A program made the translations under genes and the position numbers. A DNA stretch of 5,328 nt from Paludibacteraceae bacterium (GTDB lineage Bacteria; Bacteroidota; Bacteroidia; Bacteroidales; Paludibacteraceae). Under the pieces are notes generated by a model. It saw only the letters and a list, made by a program, of their open reading frames with translations. It was not told the DNA's origin and made no database searches. Shown here piece after piece: positions 4,890 to 5,328 of the stretch (within the stretch, counting starts at the first letter, position 1; each line of letters begins with the position of its first letter). The stretch lies in assembly GCA_947445425.1 (NCBI GenBank), contig CANFFA010000205.1, positions 1 to 5,328 of the forward strand. The letters are read 5' to 3'.

Positions 4890-5328
4890 TTAAAAGCTTA
4901 TCCCAAAATCGGGTTTTTTCTTCTTTTTCTTTTTTAAATTCAAGTCATCTTCGTGCTGTTTACCGGTAGAAAAGTTGCTCGGAAAATCAATTTGAAAATC
5001 ATCGAATGGTTGTATCGGCATCGGCTCAGATCTTTGAATTGGTTGATCCGTGGAGGAGAATGAGTGATTTGCAAAATGTTTACTGTTTTCTTTAAACAGA
5101 GCATCAATTTTTGAAAAACTAAATGCTCTGTCGATTTTACTTCCACTGAATGAAAAGCCATTTTTGCTGAGTTTAATGCCCTGTATCACTTCAGATTGAC
5201 CTTTGTAAACAAACTGAAACGCTACATTTTCATTGTTTAGATAGTGTCTGAACGGAAATTAGTATCGTGTTGAATATGAGGATATACCTCTTTAATTTGA
5301 CCGTTGAATAATTTTACCATTCGCTTAA
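4890..5328 (-). pseudogene. Probable relaxase C-terminus, frameshifted, cut by window edge
   Basis: The window edge opens inside a minus-strand frame reading KRMVKLFNGQIKEVYPHIQ and on to FRSDTI, then a TAA at 5237-5239. A second frame, open from 5258, takes over with NNENVAFQFVYKGQSEVIQG and GIKLSKNGFSFSGSKIDRAFSF. It continues to a TAA at 4890-4892. Adding one base at the TAA would join the two smoothly, so a one-base deletion, or a sequencing error, is likely. The pattern GI-x-L-x-x-NGFSFSGSKIDRAFS resembles the C-terminal NGSDLGKxYS-type motif of Bacteroidota MOB-P relaxases, and the gene order (relaxase, small protein, ParA) fits. The catalytic tyrosine and histidine triad would lie outside the window, so the call is moderate. 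The tail has seven consecutive lysines, coded by an A-run. A GTG at 5187-5189 could look like a start but is internal to the family-like region. Confidence 0.5.

Overview
The window looks like accessory DNA from a member of the Bacteroidota. The genes are AT-rich and lysine-rich, starts lack a clear Shine-Dalgarno sequence, and there is a perfect match to the Bacteroidota -7 promoter box (TAnnTTTG) before the main operon. The right side resembles the mobilisation region of a Bacteroidota integrative/conjugative or mobilisable element. These assignments rest on reading motifs by eye; no database was searched.

Layout: (1) Positions 1-719 hold no gene I can support, only structured DNA: a strong terminator-like hairpin (93-126), a tandem heptamer array (364-391), a GC-rich perfect hairpin (443-471) and a palindrome (686-707). 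(2) Positions 720-1554 are a graveyard of mobile DNA: a GC-rich C-terminal fragment of a GH32-type glycosidase, a 291-bp cassette with ISL3-like inverted ends but no transposase, and a 179-bp MITE-like inverted-repeat element. The tip sequence of that MITE also forms the palindrome at 686-707. (3) Positions 1631-3546 hold the one complete operon: an ABC/SMC-type ATPase (RloA-like) and, 5 bp later, a small RloB-family protein with TOPRIM-like acidic motifs. This pair matches the RloAB/AbiL type of phage-defence (abortive-infection) module. A 19-bp palindrome overlaps its putative -7 box. (4) Positions 3619-5328, all on the minus strand, are the left remnant of a mobilisation/transfer module. 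In transcription order it holds a probable relaxase C-terminus with a frameshift, an unrecognised coiled-coil membrane protein with a histidine cluster, a 361-bp non-coding stretch, and a ParA/TraA-like ATPase cut off after 76 residues.

Interpretation: the RloAB operon lies between a run of degenerate mobile elements and a ParA gene that stops abruptly just beyond the operon, facing it. This suggests that the defence cassette was inserted into, or joined by deletion to, a decaying conjugative element. The ATPase probably senses or gates and the RloB partner probably acts as the effector, by analogy with other ATPase-plus-TOPRIM defence pairs. The trigger and target cannot be read from the sequence.
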